Positions 23,030 to 32,347 are shown, counted from the first letter of the stretch. The stretch: DNA of 64,000 nt from an uncultured Bacteroides sp. (GCF_937912035.1 NZ_CALDPF010000032.1:1-64000), one strand, 5' to 3'. The notes: a model not told the origin generated them from the letters alone. A program made the numbers and translations.

Positions 23030-25072
23030 TTAGCAAACCTGACTTCCCGGTTTTACTTCCTTAAGCAGTGAAGTAACAGCCAATGAGCCGTCGAAGTTTT
23101 CTGCACTCAGAATCATACCTTCGCTCACCAGACCGTTCTTGAACTGACGTGGAGCAAGGTTGGCAATGAACAATACCTGTTTTCCTATCAGTTCTTCAGG
23201 TTTGTAGTGCTGTGCTATACCGCTCACGATAGTACGGTTTTCAAGGCCGTCGGCAATCTTGAATTTCAGTAGTTTCTTCATCTTAGGGACTACTTCGCAT
23301 TCCAGAACTGTACCTACACGGATATCAAGCTTTTCGAAATCTTCGAATGCTATTGTAGGCTTGATAGGGTTAGCTTTGTAAGCTGCAGCTTCGTTGGCTT
23401 TCTTTGTATCAAGAAGTTTCTGAACCTGTGCTTCTATTGCGCTGTCCTCAATCTTTTCGAACAGAAGTTCTGCTTTACCAAGCTGATGACCTGTAGCAAG
23501 AAGATCTGTACGCCCCAGATTATCCCATTCGAATGAGTCCATATTGAGCATTGTGCGTAATTTTGCAGAGCTGAACGGCAGGAACGGTTCGAATGCAATA
23601 GCAAGGTTGGCAACAAGCTGAAGAGCTATGTTCAGAATAGTAGCCACACGATCCATATCTGTCTTGGCAAGTTTCCAAGGTTCTGTATCAGCAAGATACT
23701 TGTTACCGATACGTGCCAGGTTCATTGCTTCCTTCTGTGCGTCGCGGAACTTGAATACATCAAGAAGTTTTTCCACTTCAGCCTTAACGTCAGCAAATTC
23801 TTTCAGAGTTTCACGGTCGTAGTCTGTCAGTTCGCCTGCAGCAGGAACTTTACCGTCGAAATATTTGCCTGTAAGAACGAGTGCGCGGTTTACGAAGTTA
23901 CCATAAACGGCAACAAGCTCGTTGTTATTGCGTGCCTGGAAGTCTTTCCAAGTGAAGTCATTATCTTTAGTCTCAGGAGCGTTAGCTGTGAGGACATAAC
24001 GCAGAACATCCTGCTTGCCTGGGAAGTCTTTCAAGTATTCGTGCAACCATACAGCCCAGTTGCGTGAAGTTGAAATCTTGTCTCCTTCAAGGTTCAGAAA
24101 CTCGTTTGAAGGAACATTATCCGGCAGGATATAGCTGCCTTCAGCTTTCAGCATGGCAGGGAAGACGATACAGTGGAACACGATGTTGTCCTTACCGATG
24201 AAGTGTACAAGACGTGTTTCCGGATCTTTCCACCATTTTTCCCATGAATCAGGAAGCAGTTCCTTAGTGTTTGAGATATATCCGATAGGAGCGTCGAACC
24301 ACACATAGAGCACTTTGCCTTCTGCTCCTTCTACAGGAACAGGGATACCCCAGTCAAGGTCACGGCTTACGGCGCGTGGCTGAAGTCCCATATCAAGCCA
24401 GCTCTTGCACTGACCATATACGTTAGGACGCCATTCCTTATGGTCTTCAAGAATCCATTTGCGCAACCACCCTTCGTGTTTGTCGAGTGGCAGATACCAG
24501 TGTTTTGTTTCCTTCATTACAGGCTGGCTACCGCTGATGGCACTCTTAGGATTGATAAGCTCTGTAGGAGAGAGTGTACTACCACACTTCTCGCACTGGT
24601 CGCCGTATGCGCCTTCTGCATGGCAGCGAGGGCATTCGCCGGTAATATATCTGTCAGCAAGGAATGTCTTTGCTTCTTCGTCATAGTACTGTTCAGAAGT
24701 TTTTTCTATGAACTCGCCTTTATCATAAAGTTTACGGAAGAAATCTGAAGCTGTCTGATGATGTATTTCTGATGAAGTACGTCCGTAAACATCGAATGAA
24801 ATACCGAATTCCTTGAATGAATCGCGTATAAGTGTATGATAACGATCTACTACATCTTGTGGAGTAACGCCTTCTTTCTTTGCGCGGATAGTGATAGGCA
24901 CACCATGTTCGTCTGATCCTCCGATGAAGATTACATCTTCCTTCTTGAGGCGAAGATAGCGAACGTAAATATCGGCAGGAACATAAACTCCGGCCAGGTG
25001 TCCTATATGTACAGGACCGTTGGCATATGGAAGTGCCGATGTTACGGTTGTTCTTTTGAATTTCTTTTCCAT
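23030..25072 (-). CDS. metG: Methionyl-tRNA synthetase
   Basis: A 680-residue class I synthetase, full length with the C-terminal tRNA-binding extension. Near the start are TSALPYANGPVHIGHLAG (the HIGH motif) and later the zinc-knuckle pairs CPRCHAEGAYGDQCEKCG. The KMSKS loop appears as DKISTSRNW. The last 110 residues (DFEKLDIRVGTVLECEVVP onward) are the EMAP/Trbp111-like OB fold that improves tRNA capture and dimerisation. It has its own promoter and terminator and is not in the glycan operon. Confidence 0.97.
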   Translation of the reverse strand: MEKKFKRTTVTSALPYANGPVHIGHLAGVYVPADIYVRYLRLKKEDVIFIGGSDEHGVPITIRAKKEGVTPQDVVDRYHTLIRDSFKEFGISFDVYGRTSSEIHHQTASDFFRKLYDKGEFIEKTSEQYYDEEAKTFLADRYITGECPRCHAEGAYGDQCEKCGSTLSPTELINPKSAISGSQPVMKETKHWYLPLDKHEGWLRKWILEDHKEWRPNVYGQCKSWLDMGLQPRAVSRDLDWGIPVPVEGAEGKVLYVWFDAPIGYISNTKELLPDSWEKWWKDPETRLVHFIGKDNIVFHCIVFPAMLKAEGSYILPDNVPSNEFLNLEGDKISTSRNWAVWLHEYLKDFPGKQDVLRYVLTANAPETKDNDFTWKDFQARNNNELVAVYGNFVNRALVLTGKYFDGKVPAAGELTDYDRETLKEFADVKAEVEKLLDVFKFRDAQKEAMNLARIGNKYLADTEPWKLAKTDMDRVATILNIALQLVANLAIAFEPFLPFSSAKLRTMLNMDSFEWDNLGRTDLLATGHQLGKAELLFEKIEDSAIEAQVQKLLDTKKANEAAAYKANPIKPTIAFEDFEKLDIRVGTVLECEVVPKMKKLLKFKIADGLENRTIVSGIAQHYKPEELIGKQVLFIANLAPRQFKNGLVSEGMILSAENFDGSLAVTSLLKEVKPGSQVC

Positions 25073-25118
25073 TTGCTATATAGTTATATTTTTTGTTGTA
25101 ACTAGTTTAATATGAGTG

Positions 25119-25126
25119 CAAAGATA
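25119..25126 (-). promoter_or_regulatory. metG promoter -7 element (TATCTTTG)
   Basis: A minus-strand consensus box 47 bases upstream of the metG start. Confidence 0.65.
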
Positions 25127-25184
25127 TACATTATTTATCAGCTGTGCAATTTGAATAGTCCAAAGTTGGTTTTATGCGTTTTGA

Positions 25185-25221
25185 AAAAATGCCTTGTTAT
25201 TCAACCTTAAATGACAAGGCA
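25185..25221 (-). terminator. Orphan terminator-like hairpin between divergent promoters
   Basis: TGCCTTGT (25190-25197) pairs with ACAAGGCA (25214-25221). Read on the minus strand it runs into TTTTTT (25185-25190). It lies upstream of both metG and the cation transporter, where no gene ends. The rest of the 309-base gap is AT-rich with only the two promoters. It may end an unannotated short minus-strand transcript or guard against read-through. Confidence 0.5.
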
Positions 25222-25350
25222 TTCTGATTAAAATTAGCTGTCGTTTTAAAATTGTATTTATATAGATGTTTTGACCTGTTCTTCAATGCAGTTTAAACAC
25301 CATTTTAAAAAGCTAATATAAATTATTAATTCAGTTAAATCTAATATTTA

Positions 25351-25358
25351 TATCTTTG
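25351..25358 (+). promoter_or_regulatory. CDF transporter promoter -7 element (TATCTTTG)
   Basis: A consensus box 24 bases upstream of the start at 25382. Confidence 0.65.
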
Positions 25359-25381
25359 TCGCAGATTAAATTATTTGATGT

Positions 25382-26380
25382 ATGAATGAAGAACAGATAA
25401 AGCTTAAAGTCCAGAAACGAATAGTTACTATATCAGGACTTATACTTATAGGAAAATTTATTGCTTATTTTGTTACAAACTCTGTGGGAGTACTGACTGA
25501 TGCCATGGAAAGTATTGTAAATGTCGTAGCAGGACTTATAAGTCTTTATTGTCTCAGTTGGGGAGCCAAGCCGGGCGATAAGGAACATCCGTACGGACAT
25601 GGAAAGATTGAACTTATTTCTGCCTCAGTAGAAGGTATACTGATAAGCGTGGCTGGTGTCATGATTATCTACGAAGCTGTTAAACGACTTTTGGTTCCAG
25701 CAGAGGTAGAAAAACTGGATGTTGGTATAGTGATAGTAGCAGTATCTGGTGTGTTGAATTATCTTATGGGATATTACAGCATCAGGACAGGTAAAAAGTA
25801 TGGTTCCATGGCTTTGATTGCCGGTGGAAAACATTTGCAGTCTGATACATACTCCACTATAGGTCTTGTGGCAGGATTGCTGGTATTGTATTTTACAGGT
25901 CTGGCATGGATAGACAGTGCCTTGGCTCTTATCTTCGGATCCATAATTATTATAACAGGCGTATCTATTTTGCGAAATACGATAGCCGGATTGCTTGACA
26001 CGGCTGATGATAAACTTCTGGAAGAATTGGCAGACTTGCTTAACAAAAACCGCCAGCCAGAATGGGTCGATATACATAATACGAAAGTCATTAAGTCCGG
26101 TAACTGCATATACATAGATTGTGACCTGACCGTGCCTTGGTATTATACTGTATCAGAAGGACATAAAGCAGGTGAGAAGCTTAAAAAGGTTCTGACTGAC
26201 AAATATAATGAGAAAGTTCAGCTTACCTTACATCTTGATCCATGTGATATTTTTGAGAAACCCAAGTGCAGTACATGTATATTTGAATCGTGTAGATACA
26301 GAAAAACTCCAATGGTAAAACCTGAGAAAATAACTTTGTCAAGTTTTATTCTAAACGAGAGTGAAATGAATGTCGGGTAA
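25382..26380 (+). CDS. Cation diffusion facilitator family transporter
   Basis: A 332-residue CDF metal exporter. Six membrane helices occupy about residues 15-205. The metal-site motif SVGVLTDAMESIVN (helix II) and its partner GGKHLQSDTYSTIG (helix V) supply the Asp and His ligands. The cytoplasmic dimerisation domain follows (HKAGEKLKKVL, LTLHLDPCD). The tail after residue 285 is unusual, with CDIFEKPKCSTCIFESCRYR holding four cysteines. Zn2+, Fe2+ or Mn2+ export is likely, but the helix motifs alone do not settle the metal. Confidence 0.88.
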   Translation: MNEEQIKLKVQKRIVTISGLILIGKFIAYFVTNSVGVLTDAMESIVNVVAGLISLYCLSWGAKPGDKEHPYGHGKIELISASVEGILISVAGVMIIYEAVKRLLVPAEVEKLDVGIVIVAVSGVLNYLMGYYSIRTGKKYGSMALIAGGKHLQSDTYSTIGLVAGLLVLYFTGLAWIDSALALIFGSIIIITGVSILRNTIAGLLDTADDKLLEELADLLNKNRQPEWVDIHNTKVIKSGNCIYIDCDLTVPWYYTVSEGHKAGEKLKKVLTDKYNEKVQLTLHLDPCDIFEKPKCSTCIFESCRYRKTPMVKPEKITLSSFILNESEMNVG

Positions 26381-26392
26381 TTCGGTATGCTT

Positions 26393-27931
26393 TTAACCAG
26401 CCCAGTTTTCACGATCAAGATTTCTGTAACTTATAGCTTCGGCTATGTGAGACGACAGAATATTCGGGCAGCCCTCCAGGTCGGCAATTGTTCTTGAAAC
26501 TTTCAGTATTCTGTCGTAGGCTCTTGCAGATAGGTTTAGGCGTGTCATGGCATTTTTAAGCAGATACAGCCCTTGTGTATCTGGTTGGGCATGAATGTGA
26601 AGGAGTGATGATGTCATCTGTGCGTTGCAGTGTATTCCTTTCTCTTTTTCGAATCTTTTTTCCTGGATTTTACGTGCCTTTATCACTCTTTCTCTTATTG
26701 TAGAACTGCTTTCACCTTTTTCCCGTTCGGATATTTTTTCGAATGGAACCGGAACTATTTCCACCTGAATATCTATTCTGTCAAGCAAAGGACCGGAAAT
26801 CTTATTGAGGTATCGCTGTACTTGTCCGGGCGAACATACGCAATTACGAGTAGGATGGTTATAGAAACCGCACGGACATGGGTTCATTGATGCTACCAGC
26901 ATGAAACTGGCAGGATAGTCCAGTACATATTTTGCTCTGGAAATAGTGATGTGTCTGTCCTCAAGTGGCTGTCTGAGAACTTCAAGTACACTTCTGTTGA
27001 ATTCAGGCAGTTCGTCCAGAAACAAAACGCCGTTATGTGCAAGGCTTATTTCACCTGGATGAGGGTTTGCTCCTCCGCCTACCATGGCTACTTGTGATAT
27101 GGTATGGTGAGGACTGCGGAACGGACGTGTGGCTATGAGTGAAATATCTTTCCCAAGCTTCCCGGCTACTGAGTGTATTTTAGTTGTCTCAAGGCTTTCT
27201 GATAACGTCAACGGTGGTAATATTCCTGGCAGTCTTTTAGCCATCATTGACTTACCGCTTCCAGGAGCACCTATCATTATGATGTTGTGTCCACCTGCAG
27301 CAGCCACTTCAAGTGCTCTTTTAACGTTCTCCTGTCCTTTAACATCTGCAAAATCGAAAGGAAAATCAGTCTGATTCTGATAAAACTCTTCTCTGGTATG
27401 TACTATTGTTGGTTCTAAAGCACGTGTGCCATTGAAGAATTCAACAACTTCCTTTATATTTTCTACTCCGTAAACATCCAAGTTGTTCACTACGGCAGCT
27501 TCGCGTGCATTCTGTTTTGGTAATATGAAGCCTTTAAATCCTTGAGCTCTTGCCGCTATAGCTACAGGTAAGGCTCCTTTTATAGGTTGTAGGCTTCCGT
27601 CCAAACTAAGTTCTCCGATAATTAGATACTGTCCGAGCTTTTCAGATGATACAATACCTGTTGCAGCCATAATGCCTATTGCCAGAGGAAGATCGTATGA
27701 TGAACCTTCTTTACGAATGTCTGCAGGTGCCATATTAACAACTATCTGGCAACAAGGAATCTTGTATCCGTTTACGTTTAGTGCCGACATAATTCTCTCA
27801 TGACTCTCCTTTACAGCAGAGTCAGGTAGTCCGACGAGAAAGAATTTTATTCCTCTTGAACTGTTTACTTCTATGGTCACTATTGTAGCGTCAATACCTT
27901 GTACTGCAGCTCCGTATAGCTTTACAAGCAT
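26393..27931 (-). CDS. ComM/YifB-family Mg-chelatase-like AAA+ ATPase
   Basis: A 512-residue member of the YifB/ComM family: an N-terminal Lon-protease-like fold (LVKLYGAAVQGIDATIVTIE), a central AAA+ core and a C-terminal Mg-chelatase domain. The Walker A motif is GAPGSGKSMMAKR and Walker B is GVLFLDELPEF. The zinc-like cysteine pattern NPCPCGFYNHPTRNCVC is a family hallmark. ComM of Gammaproteobacteria is a hexameric branch-migration helicase used in natural transformation. The same role here is inferred by homology, as no competence genes are nearby. Confidence 0.92.
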   Translation of the reverse strand: MLVKLYGAAVQGIDATIVTIEVNSSRGIKFFLVGLPDSAVKESHERIMSALNVNGYKIPCCQIVVNMAPADIRKEGSSYDLPLAIGIMAATGIVSSEKLGQYLIIGELSLDGSLQPIKGALPVAIAARAQGFKGFILPKQNAREAAVVNNLDVYGVENIKEVVEFFNGTRALEPTIVHTREEFYQNQTDFPFDFADVKGQENVKRALEVAAAGGHNIIMIGAPGSGKSMMAKRLPGILPPLTLSESLETTKIHSVAGKLGKDISLIATRPFRSPHHTISQVAMVGGGANPHPGEISLAHNGVLFLDELPEFNRSVLEVLRQPLEDRHITISRAKYVLDYPASFMLVASMNPCPCGFYNHPTRNCVCSPGQVQRYLNKISGPLLDRIDIQVEIVPVPFEKISEREKGESSSTIRERVIKARKIQEKRFEKEKGIHCNAQMTSSLLHIHAQPDTQGLYLLKNAMTRLNLSARAYDRILKVSRTIADLEGCPNILSSHIAEAISYRNLDRENWAG

Positions 27932-27937
27932 AATCGT

Positions 27938-28945
27938 TTATTTATTTTTCTTGTTTTCCTGTATAAGACTAGCTACTTTCTCTATAAGTTTATCGCCGTA
28001 TATGCATGATGATATAATTTTTCTGTTTTTTGTTACCAGAATATTATGAGGAATTCCTGAGATTCCCATTTGTTTTATAATTGGGTTTTGCCAACCTTTG
28101 AAATCACAAGTTTCAATCCATTGTTCATTTTCTTGCTTGCAGTTTTTTATCCATTCTTCTTTATCAAAATCCATGGAAATATTCAGTACTCTGAAATTCT
28201 CTTTTGGCAGCTTTGTAAGTTTTTTGTAGAGTGAGTCTCTTTGTTGCAGACTTTTATTATCCCATGAGGCCCAAATATTTACCAGAGTATATAATTCTTC
28301 TTTGCTGCTCCACCCTACATATTTACCACTCCTGTCTTTGGATGAAAAGTAGTTGAGATATTCTGATGTGTTTTCTTTGTTATCTGAAAGCTCTTTCTGT
28401 ATTATGTCAACTACTCTACAATCCTTTACATGTCCGTCCATTTGAGCTATAATTTCTTCGAGCTCTTTGGGGTTGGGATTCTTTTTTTGTATAAAGAATT
28501 CGTTGAAAATATATGCTGAAGCATACGACATTCTATTTTTCAGAATGAAGTCTTTAGCAAGTTTGTATACATTGGAAGTGTCTTTCTTGCATTCCTCTCT
28601 AAATTGAGCAAGTTCGTCGTTAGGACCGTCACCTGATATTCCAGGATTTTTGAAACTACCTTTGAATTTTACATTCCAGTTTTTATCTGCGAATATTGGA
28701 AGTGCTATACCAGAATCATTCACTAATCTAAAGATAGTTATAGTATCTGGTATGAAAGTATATTCAAATTTCCCATCTGAAGGTTTTATTGTATCAATTT
28801 TTGCTATTGGATCATCGTATATTGCATATATGTACTTTTCTTTCTTGTTGCTGAGTTCACCGTAAAGTGTAAACTCTTTGTTATTCCCGCAGGATGTGGT
28901 TAGAATAATTGTACAGAAAATGATGGCTCTGATTATTATATTCAT
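27938..28945 (-). CDS. Thioredoxin-fold lipoprotein lacking the CxxC motif
   Basis: A 335-residue lipoprotein. The signal sequence ends in the lipobox LTTSCGN. The first part resembles the DUF4369 domain found before TlpA-like thioredoxins in Bacteroidota (TLYGELSNKKEKYIYAIYD), and the last 130 residues have the thioredoxin fold. The strand TLVNIWASW is followed by DNKSLQQRDS, where active enzymes have CxxC, and the cis-Pro loop reads GISGIPHNILV. Both catalytic cysteines are missing, so disulfide exchange is unlikely; a scaffolding or binding role is more plausible. It starts 7 bases before comM in transcription order, so they may be co-transcribed. Confidence 0.8.
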   Translation of the reverse strand: MNIIIRAIIFCTIILTTSCGNNKEFTLYGELSNKKEKYIYAIYDDPIAKIDTIKPSDGKFEYTFIPDTITIFRLVNDSGIALPIFADKNWNVKFKGSFKNPGISGDGPNDELAQFREECKKDTSNVYKLAKDFILKNRMSYASAYIFNEFFIQKKNPNPKELEEIIAQMDGHVKDCRVVDIIQKELSDNKENTSEYLNYFSSKDRSGKYVGWSSKEELYTLVNIWASWDNKSLQQRDSLYKKLTKLPKENFRVLNISMDFDKEEWIKNCKQENEQWIETCDFKGWQNPIIKQMGISGIPHNILVTKNRKIISSCIYGDKLIEKVASLIQENKKNK

Positions 28946-29026
28946 ATATTATATTGGTTTGTTTTCTGCGAAAATACATAAAAATGATGTAAAGTTGGAA
29001 TTATACTGTATTTTATTTACAAAAAA

Positions 29027-29052
29027 AGGCTGGAACAATTAGTCCCAGCCTT
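29027..29052 (-). terminator. TPR-lipoprotein gene terminator
   Basis: AAGGCTGG (29027-29034) pairs with CCAGCCTT (29045-29052), followed on the minus strand by a T run (A run at 29021-29027). Confidence 0.85.
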
Positions 29053-29075
29053 AATCGATTCAATTATTGTATAAT

Positions 29076-30749
29076 TTATTTGATTTCGTTTGCATATTTA
29101 GCAAATTCGCGGTCGTTTGCAGCTTTAGCAGCAAGAGCAGCGTCTTTCTGAGCAACCTTAGCCATGCTAGTCTTAACCAAATCAGCATTGTTTGTTCTAG
29201 CACCAACAATAGCCATCAGATAGTCTGTATAAGCATCTGGGTTTTTAACAGCTGACAAAGTGTTCTTAGCTTTGTTGTAATCCTTAGCCAAGATCTGAGC
29301 CAAAGCAGCTGAATTAGTCTTAGTATCACCGAATGCAGCTACAGCTTTGTCATACTGACCCTGTTTGATATACAAGTTACCAAGAGCTTCGTTTGCAGTG
29401 TTAGCACCTGTAGCCTTAGAAAGATGTGTTTCAGCGTTAGCTACATTACCCTTAGACATTTCGATCAAACCAAGGTTTGTTTGAACTTCAGGAGCATTTG
29501 CGTTTTTGCTTGCAGCCTGTTTGAAGTATTTCTCAGCAGTAGCCTTGTCTGATACGTAAGCCATTTCACCAAGATTGTTGTATGCACGGTAGTCATTTGG
29601 ATAAAGTTCGATAGTCTTCTTGTAGATAGCTTCTTTACGTGCGTTGTCGTTAGTCAAAGTAGCAGCGTACAAAAGTTCTTCTACGCTCAATACTGAAGCG
29701 TCTGAGTCGAATGCAGCATTGATTTCTTCGTCACTACGTCCAATGATATCATAGTTAGCTGTCAAGCGTGCACGACGCAACTGAGGAAGAATTTCGTCAG
29801 CCAAAGTCTTGTAAACTGAAGAAATATTCTTGATTTCAGCTTCACGCTGTTCTGGATCCTGATACATTGAAAGAACACGTAAGATAAGGTCTTTGTCCTG
29901 AATGTTTGATTTAGATACCAATTCTTTGAAACCTTCCCAGTCCTGTGCAGTGTATTCTGTGTCAACATTAGTTTCAATCTTACCTTTCTTTAACTGCTGT
30001 TTCATGTATTTTTCAGTGTTGTCCTGACGTTTTTCAGCCAATCCTGTGTTCAGTTTAACACCACCATCAGGTGAAGCGTAAGCAGAAATTTCGATATTGT
30101 TAAGTTTGTAGTTCTTAGTGTCACCGGCAACGATAGCTACTTGTTTGTGGAAATCTTTGATACCTTCTGCTTTCAATTCGCTAGAGCGAAGGTTAGCTTG
30201 CTGGATCAAGAACATAATCTGAGCCTCTTTAGCTTCTTTTATGATGCGCTGGAAAGCGTCAGCTGCATTAGCAGCATTAGCAGAAGCAACAGTTGGAAGT
30301 TCAGAAGTAGCAATTACACCGTCAGCGATTTTTACTGAAGGGATTGTGTATTCTTTGCTTCCTAATTTTATCTTGAAGTCAAGATAAAGTTCAGATTTAG
30401 CCATTTCAGGAACATAGTCGAAAGAAGCTTTCATAGTGTAAGTACCACCAGCTTTGTAAGAAATAGTCTGGTCGTTACCTTGTACTCTTTCACCCTGGAA
30501 CATTGCTGGCTGACCTTTAGCCTCGCCGCCTTCCCATCTTAAAACTGGAGTAACTTCTACAGTTGCAGTTTTCTTGAAATACTTTTCAGGGAACTTACCT
30601 GTTATAGTTACAGGAACTTTACCTCCAACAGCTTCCAAAACTTCAGGATTTGTTGTGAAGTAGTCAGAAGACAATTCTCCCATCTTGCTACATGAAGAGA
30701 AAGCAAGAACTAATAATGCCACGATAGGCAAATACAACTTCTTAATCAT
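29076..30749 (-). CDS. TPR-containing outer-membrane lipoprotein
   Basis: A 557-residue lipoprotein with lipobox FSSCSKMG near residue 20. The N-terminal half holds beta-rich segments (PVTITGKFPEKYF, VEVTPVLRWEGGEAKGQP). A middle part has an OmpA-like-looking motif ISAYASPDGGVKLNTGLAEKR. The C-terminal third is a set of TPR repeats (LYPNDYRAYNNLGEMAYVS, NLGLIEMSKGNVANAETHL, ALGNLYIKQGQYDKAVAAF). The SPDG...N-x-x-L-x-x-x-R pattern suggests peptidoglycan contact, as in OmpA. Together with codon use resembling highly expressed genes, this indicates an abundant structural envelope protein. Precise function unknown. Confidence 0.78.
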   Translation of the reverse strand: MIKKLYLPIVALLVLAFSSCSKMGELSSDYFTTNPEVLEAVGGKVPVTITGKFPEKYFKKTATVEVTPVLRWEGGEAKGQPAMFQGERVQGNDQTISYKAGGTYTMKASFDYVPEMAKSELYLDFKIKLGSKEYTIPSVKIADGVIATSELPTVASANAANAADAFQRIIKEAKEAQIMFLIQQANLRSSELKAEGIKDFHKQVAIVAGDTKNYKLNNIEISAYASPDGGVKLNTGLAEKRQDNTEKYMKQQLKKGKIETNVDTEYTAQDWEGFKELVSKSNIQDKDLILRVLSMYQDPEQREAEIKNISSVYKTLADEILPQLRRARLTANYDIIGRSDEEINAAFDSDASVLSVEELLYAATLTNDNARKEAIYKKTIELYPNDYRAYNNLGEMAYVSDKATAEKYFKQAASKNANAPEVQTNLGLIEMSKGNVANAETHLSKATGANTANEALGNLYIKQGQYDKAVAAFGDTKTNSAALAQILAKDYNKAKNTLSAVKNPDAYTDYLMAIVGARTNNADLVKTSMAKVAQKDAALAAKAANDREFAKYANEIK

Positions 30750-30815
30750 GATTTTTAAAAAATTAGGTTTGTATAATTATATAAATTTATTCTTTTAATA
30801 ATGTTCACTCGGGGG

Positions 30816-30823
30816 CAAAGATA
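30816..30823 (-). promoter_or_regulatory. TPR-lipoprotein promoter -7 element (TATCTTTG)
   Basis: A minus-strand consensus box 67 bases before the start codon. Confidence 0.65.
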
Positions 30824-30912
30824 CGAAAAAAGATATAGTTTAGTTCTATTTTGTCCGTTTTTTTATCTGATAACTAATGAAAAATGCTTAAAAAATAATG
30901 CAACATATAGTT

Positions 30913-31830
30913 TTATGTTTGTTTTTTGTTATTTCTGGGGTGGTGGTTGATTATTTCGTTCCTTAATCTTGCCCTGTCGATGTGTGTATATATTTCTGTA
31001 GTACCGATATTTTCATGTCCCAACATGCATTGTATTGCCCTTAAATTTGCGCCTCCTTCAAGTAGATGAGTAGCAAACGAATGTCTGAAAGTATGTGGGC
31101 TTATAGTTTTCTTTAACCCTATTTTATTTGCCAGTTCTTTTATGATATGAAAAACCATTATTCTTGAAATATTTTTACCGAATTTGCTAATAAACAGAAA
31201 ATCCTCGTACCCAGGTTTTATCAATCCTTCGTCTCTTGATATAAAATAAGTTTTTATTTCTTTTATCGCTTTAGGAGAAATTGGTACAAGTCTTTGTTTA
31301 CTTCCCTTTCCTTCTACTTTTATAAAACCTTCGTTAAGGTATAGGTCTGAGATTTTCAGGTTACATAATTCCGAAACTCGCAATCCGCAACTGTATAACG
31401 TCTCAAGAATTGCGCAATTCCTTTGTCCCTCTCTTGTGCTCCTGTCAATGGCATTTATAAGACTGTCAATTTCTTCAACGCTTAAAATATCTGGCAAATG
31501 TTTCCCTATCTGAGGTGATTCTAGTAGTTCTGTAGGGTCTTGCTTTATGTATTCCTCTATGAGAAGATAGTGGTAGAATGAACGGACTCCTGAAAGGATT
31601 CTTGCCTGGGAACGTGGACATATTCCAATATCTCTGAGGCAGGCAGTGAAGTTCTCCAGATGCTCGAGCCTGACGTCTAGAATGTTTGTCTTTTCTTCTT
31701 CAAGATACAAGATGAGCTTTTCCAAGTCGCAAGTATATGCAGCAATAGTGTTCTCGGATAGTGATTTTTCCAATCTCAGATATTGTTTATACTTTATTAT
31801 AATTTGTCCGTTTGCTACCTGTTTATTCAT
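30913..31830 (-). CDS. xerD: XerC/XerD-type tyrosine recombinase
   Basis: A 305-residue site-specific recombinase with the SAM-like N-terminal core-binding domain (YLRLEKSLSENTIAAYTCDL). The catalytic domain has Arg in YSCGLRVSEL, His-x-x-Arg in HTFRHSFATHLLEGGA, and the nucleophilic Tyr in TEIYTHIDRARL. The length matches chromosome-dimer-resolving Xer proteins and no mobile element surrounds it, so dimer resolution at dif is the likely role rather than an integrase. It is divergent from aroQ; its own TACCTTTG box is at 31863-31870 on the minus strand. Confidence 0.92.
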   Translation of the reverse strand: MNKQVANGQIIIKYKQYLRLEKSLSENTIAAYTCDLEKLILYLEEEKTNILDVRLEHLENFTACLRDIGICPRSQARILSGVRSFYHYLLIEEYIKQDPTELLESPQIGKHLPDILSVEEIDSLINAIDRSTREGQRNCAILETLYSCGLRVSELCNLKISDLYLNEGFIKVEGKGSKQRLVPISPKAIKEIKTYFISRDEGLIKPGYEDFLFISKFGKNISRIMVFHIIKELANKIGLKKTISPHTFRHSFATHLLEGGANLRAIQCMLGHENIGTTEIYTHIDRARLRNEIINHHPRNNKKQT

Positions 31831-31840
31831 TCTTTTTTAT

Positions 31841-31848
31841 TATCTTTG
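31841..31848 (+). promoter_or_regulatory. aroQ promoter -7 element (TATCTTTG)
   Basis: A consensus box 47 bases upstream of aroQ. It lies only 14 bases from the opposing xerD box, so the two promoters overlap. Confidence 0.65.
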
Positions 31849-31862
31849 CACCATATTTATTA

Positions 31863-31870
31863 CAAAGGTA
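31863..31870 (-). promoter_or_regulatory. xerD promoter -7 element (TACCTTTG)
   Basis: A minus-strand box 32 bases before the xerD start, interleaved with the divergent aroQ promoter. Confidence 0.6.
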
Positions 31871-31895
31871 CAAAAGTTTATATTAAAAATAAACG

Positions 31896-32318
31896 ATGCG
31901 AATACAAATAATTAATGGCCCTAATATAAATTTATTGGGAAAGCGTGAACCTTCTGTATACGGAAATGTTTCTTTTGAAGAGTACTATGCTGGATTGGTG
32001 GCTATGTATCCTGATGTTGAGTTTCATTACTATCAGTCAAATGTGGAAGGTGAGATGATTAATAAAATTCACGAGATAGGTTTCTCATTTGATGGCATCG
32101 TACTGAATGCCGGTGCTTATACTCACACGTCTATAGCTTTGCAGGATGCTTTGAGAGCTGTTACAACACCTGCCATTGAAGTTCATATATCCAATGTGCA
32201 TACAAGAGAGGAATTCAGACATAAATCTATGATTTCATGTGCATGTCGTGGAGTGATATGTGGCTTTGGACTCGATTCATACAGATTGGCAGTCGAGGCA
32301 TTTATTAATTCGAAATAG
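31896..32318 (+). CDS. aroQ: Type II 3-dehydroquinate dehydratase
   Basis: A 140-residue type II dehydroquinase, the third enzyme of the shikimate pathway. The conserved start INGPNINLLGKREPSVYG carries the catalytic Tyr and Arg. GIVLNAGAYTHTSIALQDAL and the EVHISNVHTREEFRHKS segment supply the substrate-binding Asn, His and Arg. The length is exactly that of the dodecameric family. Pyruvate kinase follows after a 29-base gap, so transcription may continue. Confidence 0.96.
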   Translation: MRIQIINGPNINLLGKREPSVYGNVSFEEYYAGLVAMYPDVEFHYYQSNVEGEMINKIHEIGFSFDGIVLNAGAYTHTSIALQDALRAVTTPAIEVHISNVHTREEFRHKSMISCACRGVICGFGLDSYRLAVEAFINSK

Positions 32319-32347
32319 TGTAAAACAGGTATAATAGTTTTTTTATT

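Noticed and set aside
30913..31830. Integrase of a mobile element
   Set aside because: No att-like repeats, mobility genes or composition change nearby; divergent to the housekeeping gene aroQ, as expected for a chromosomal Xer recombinase.
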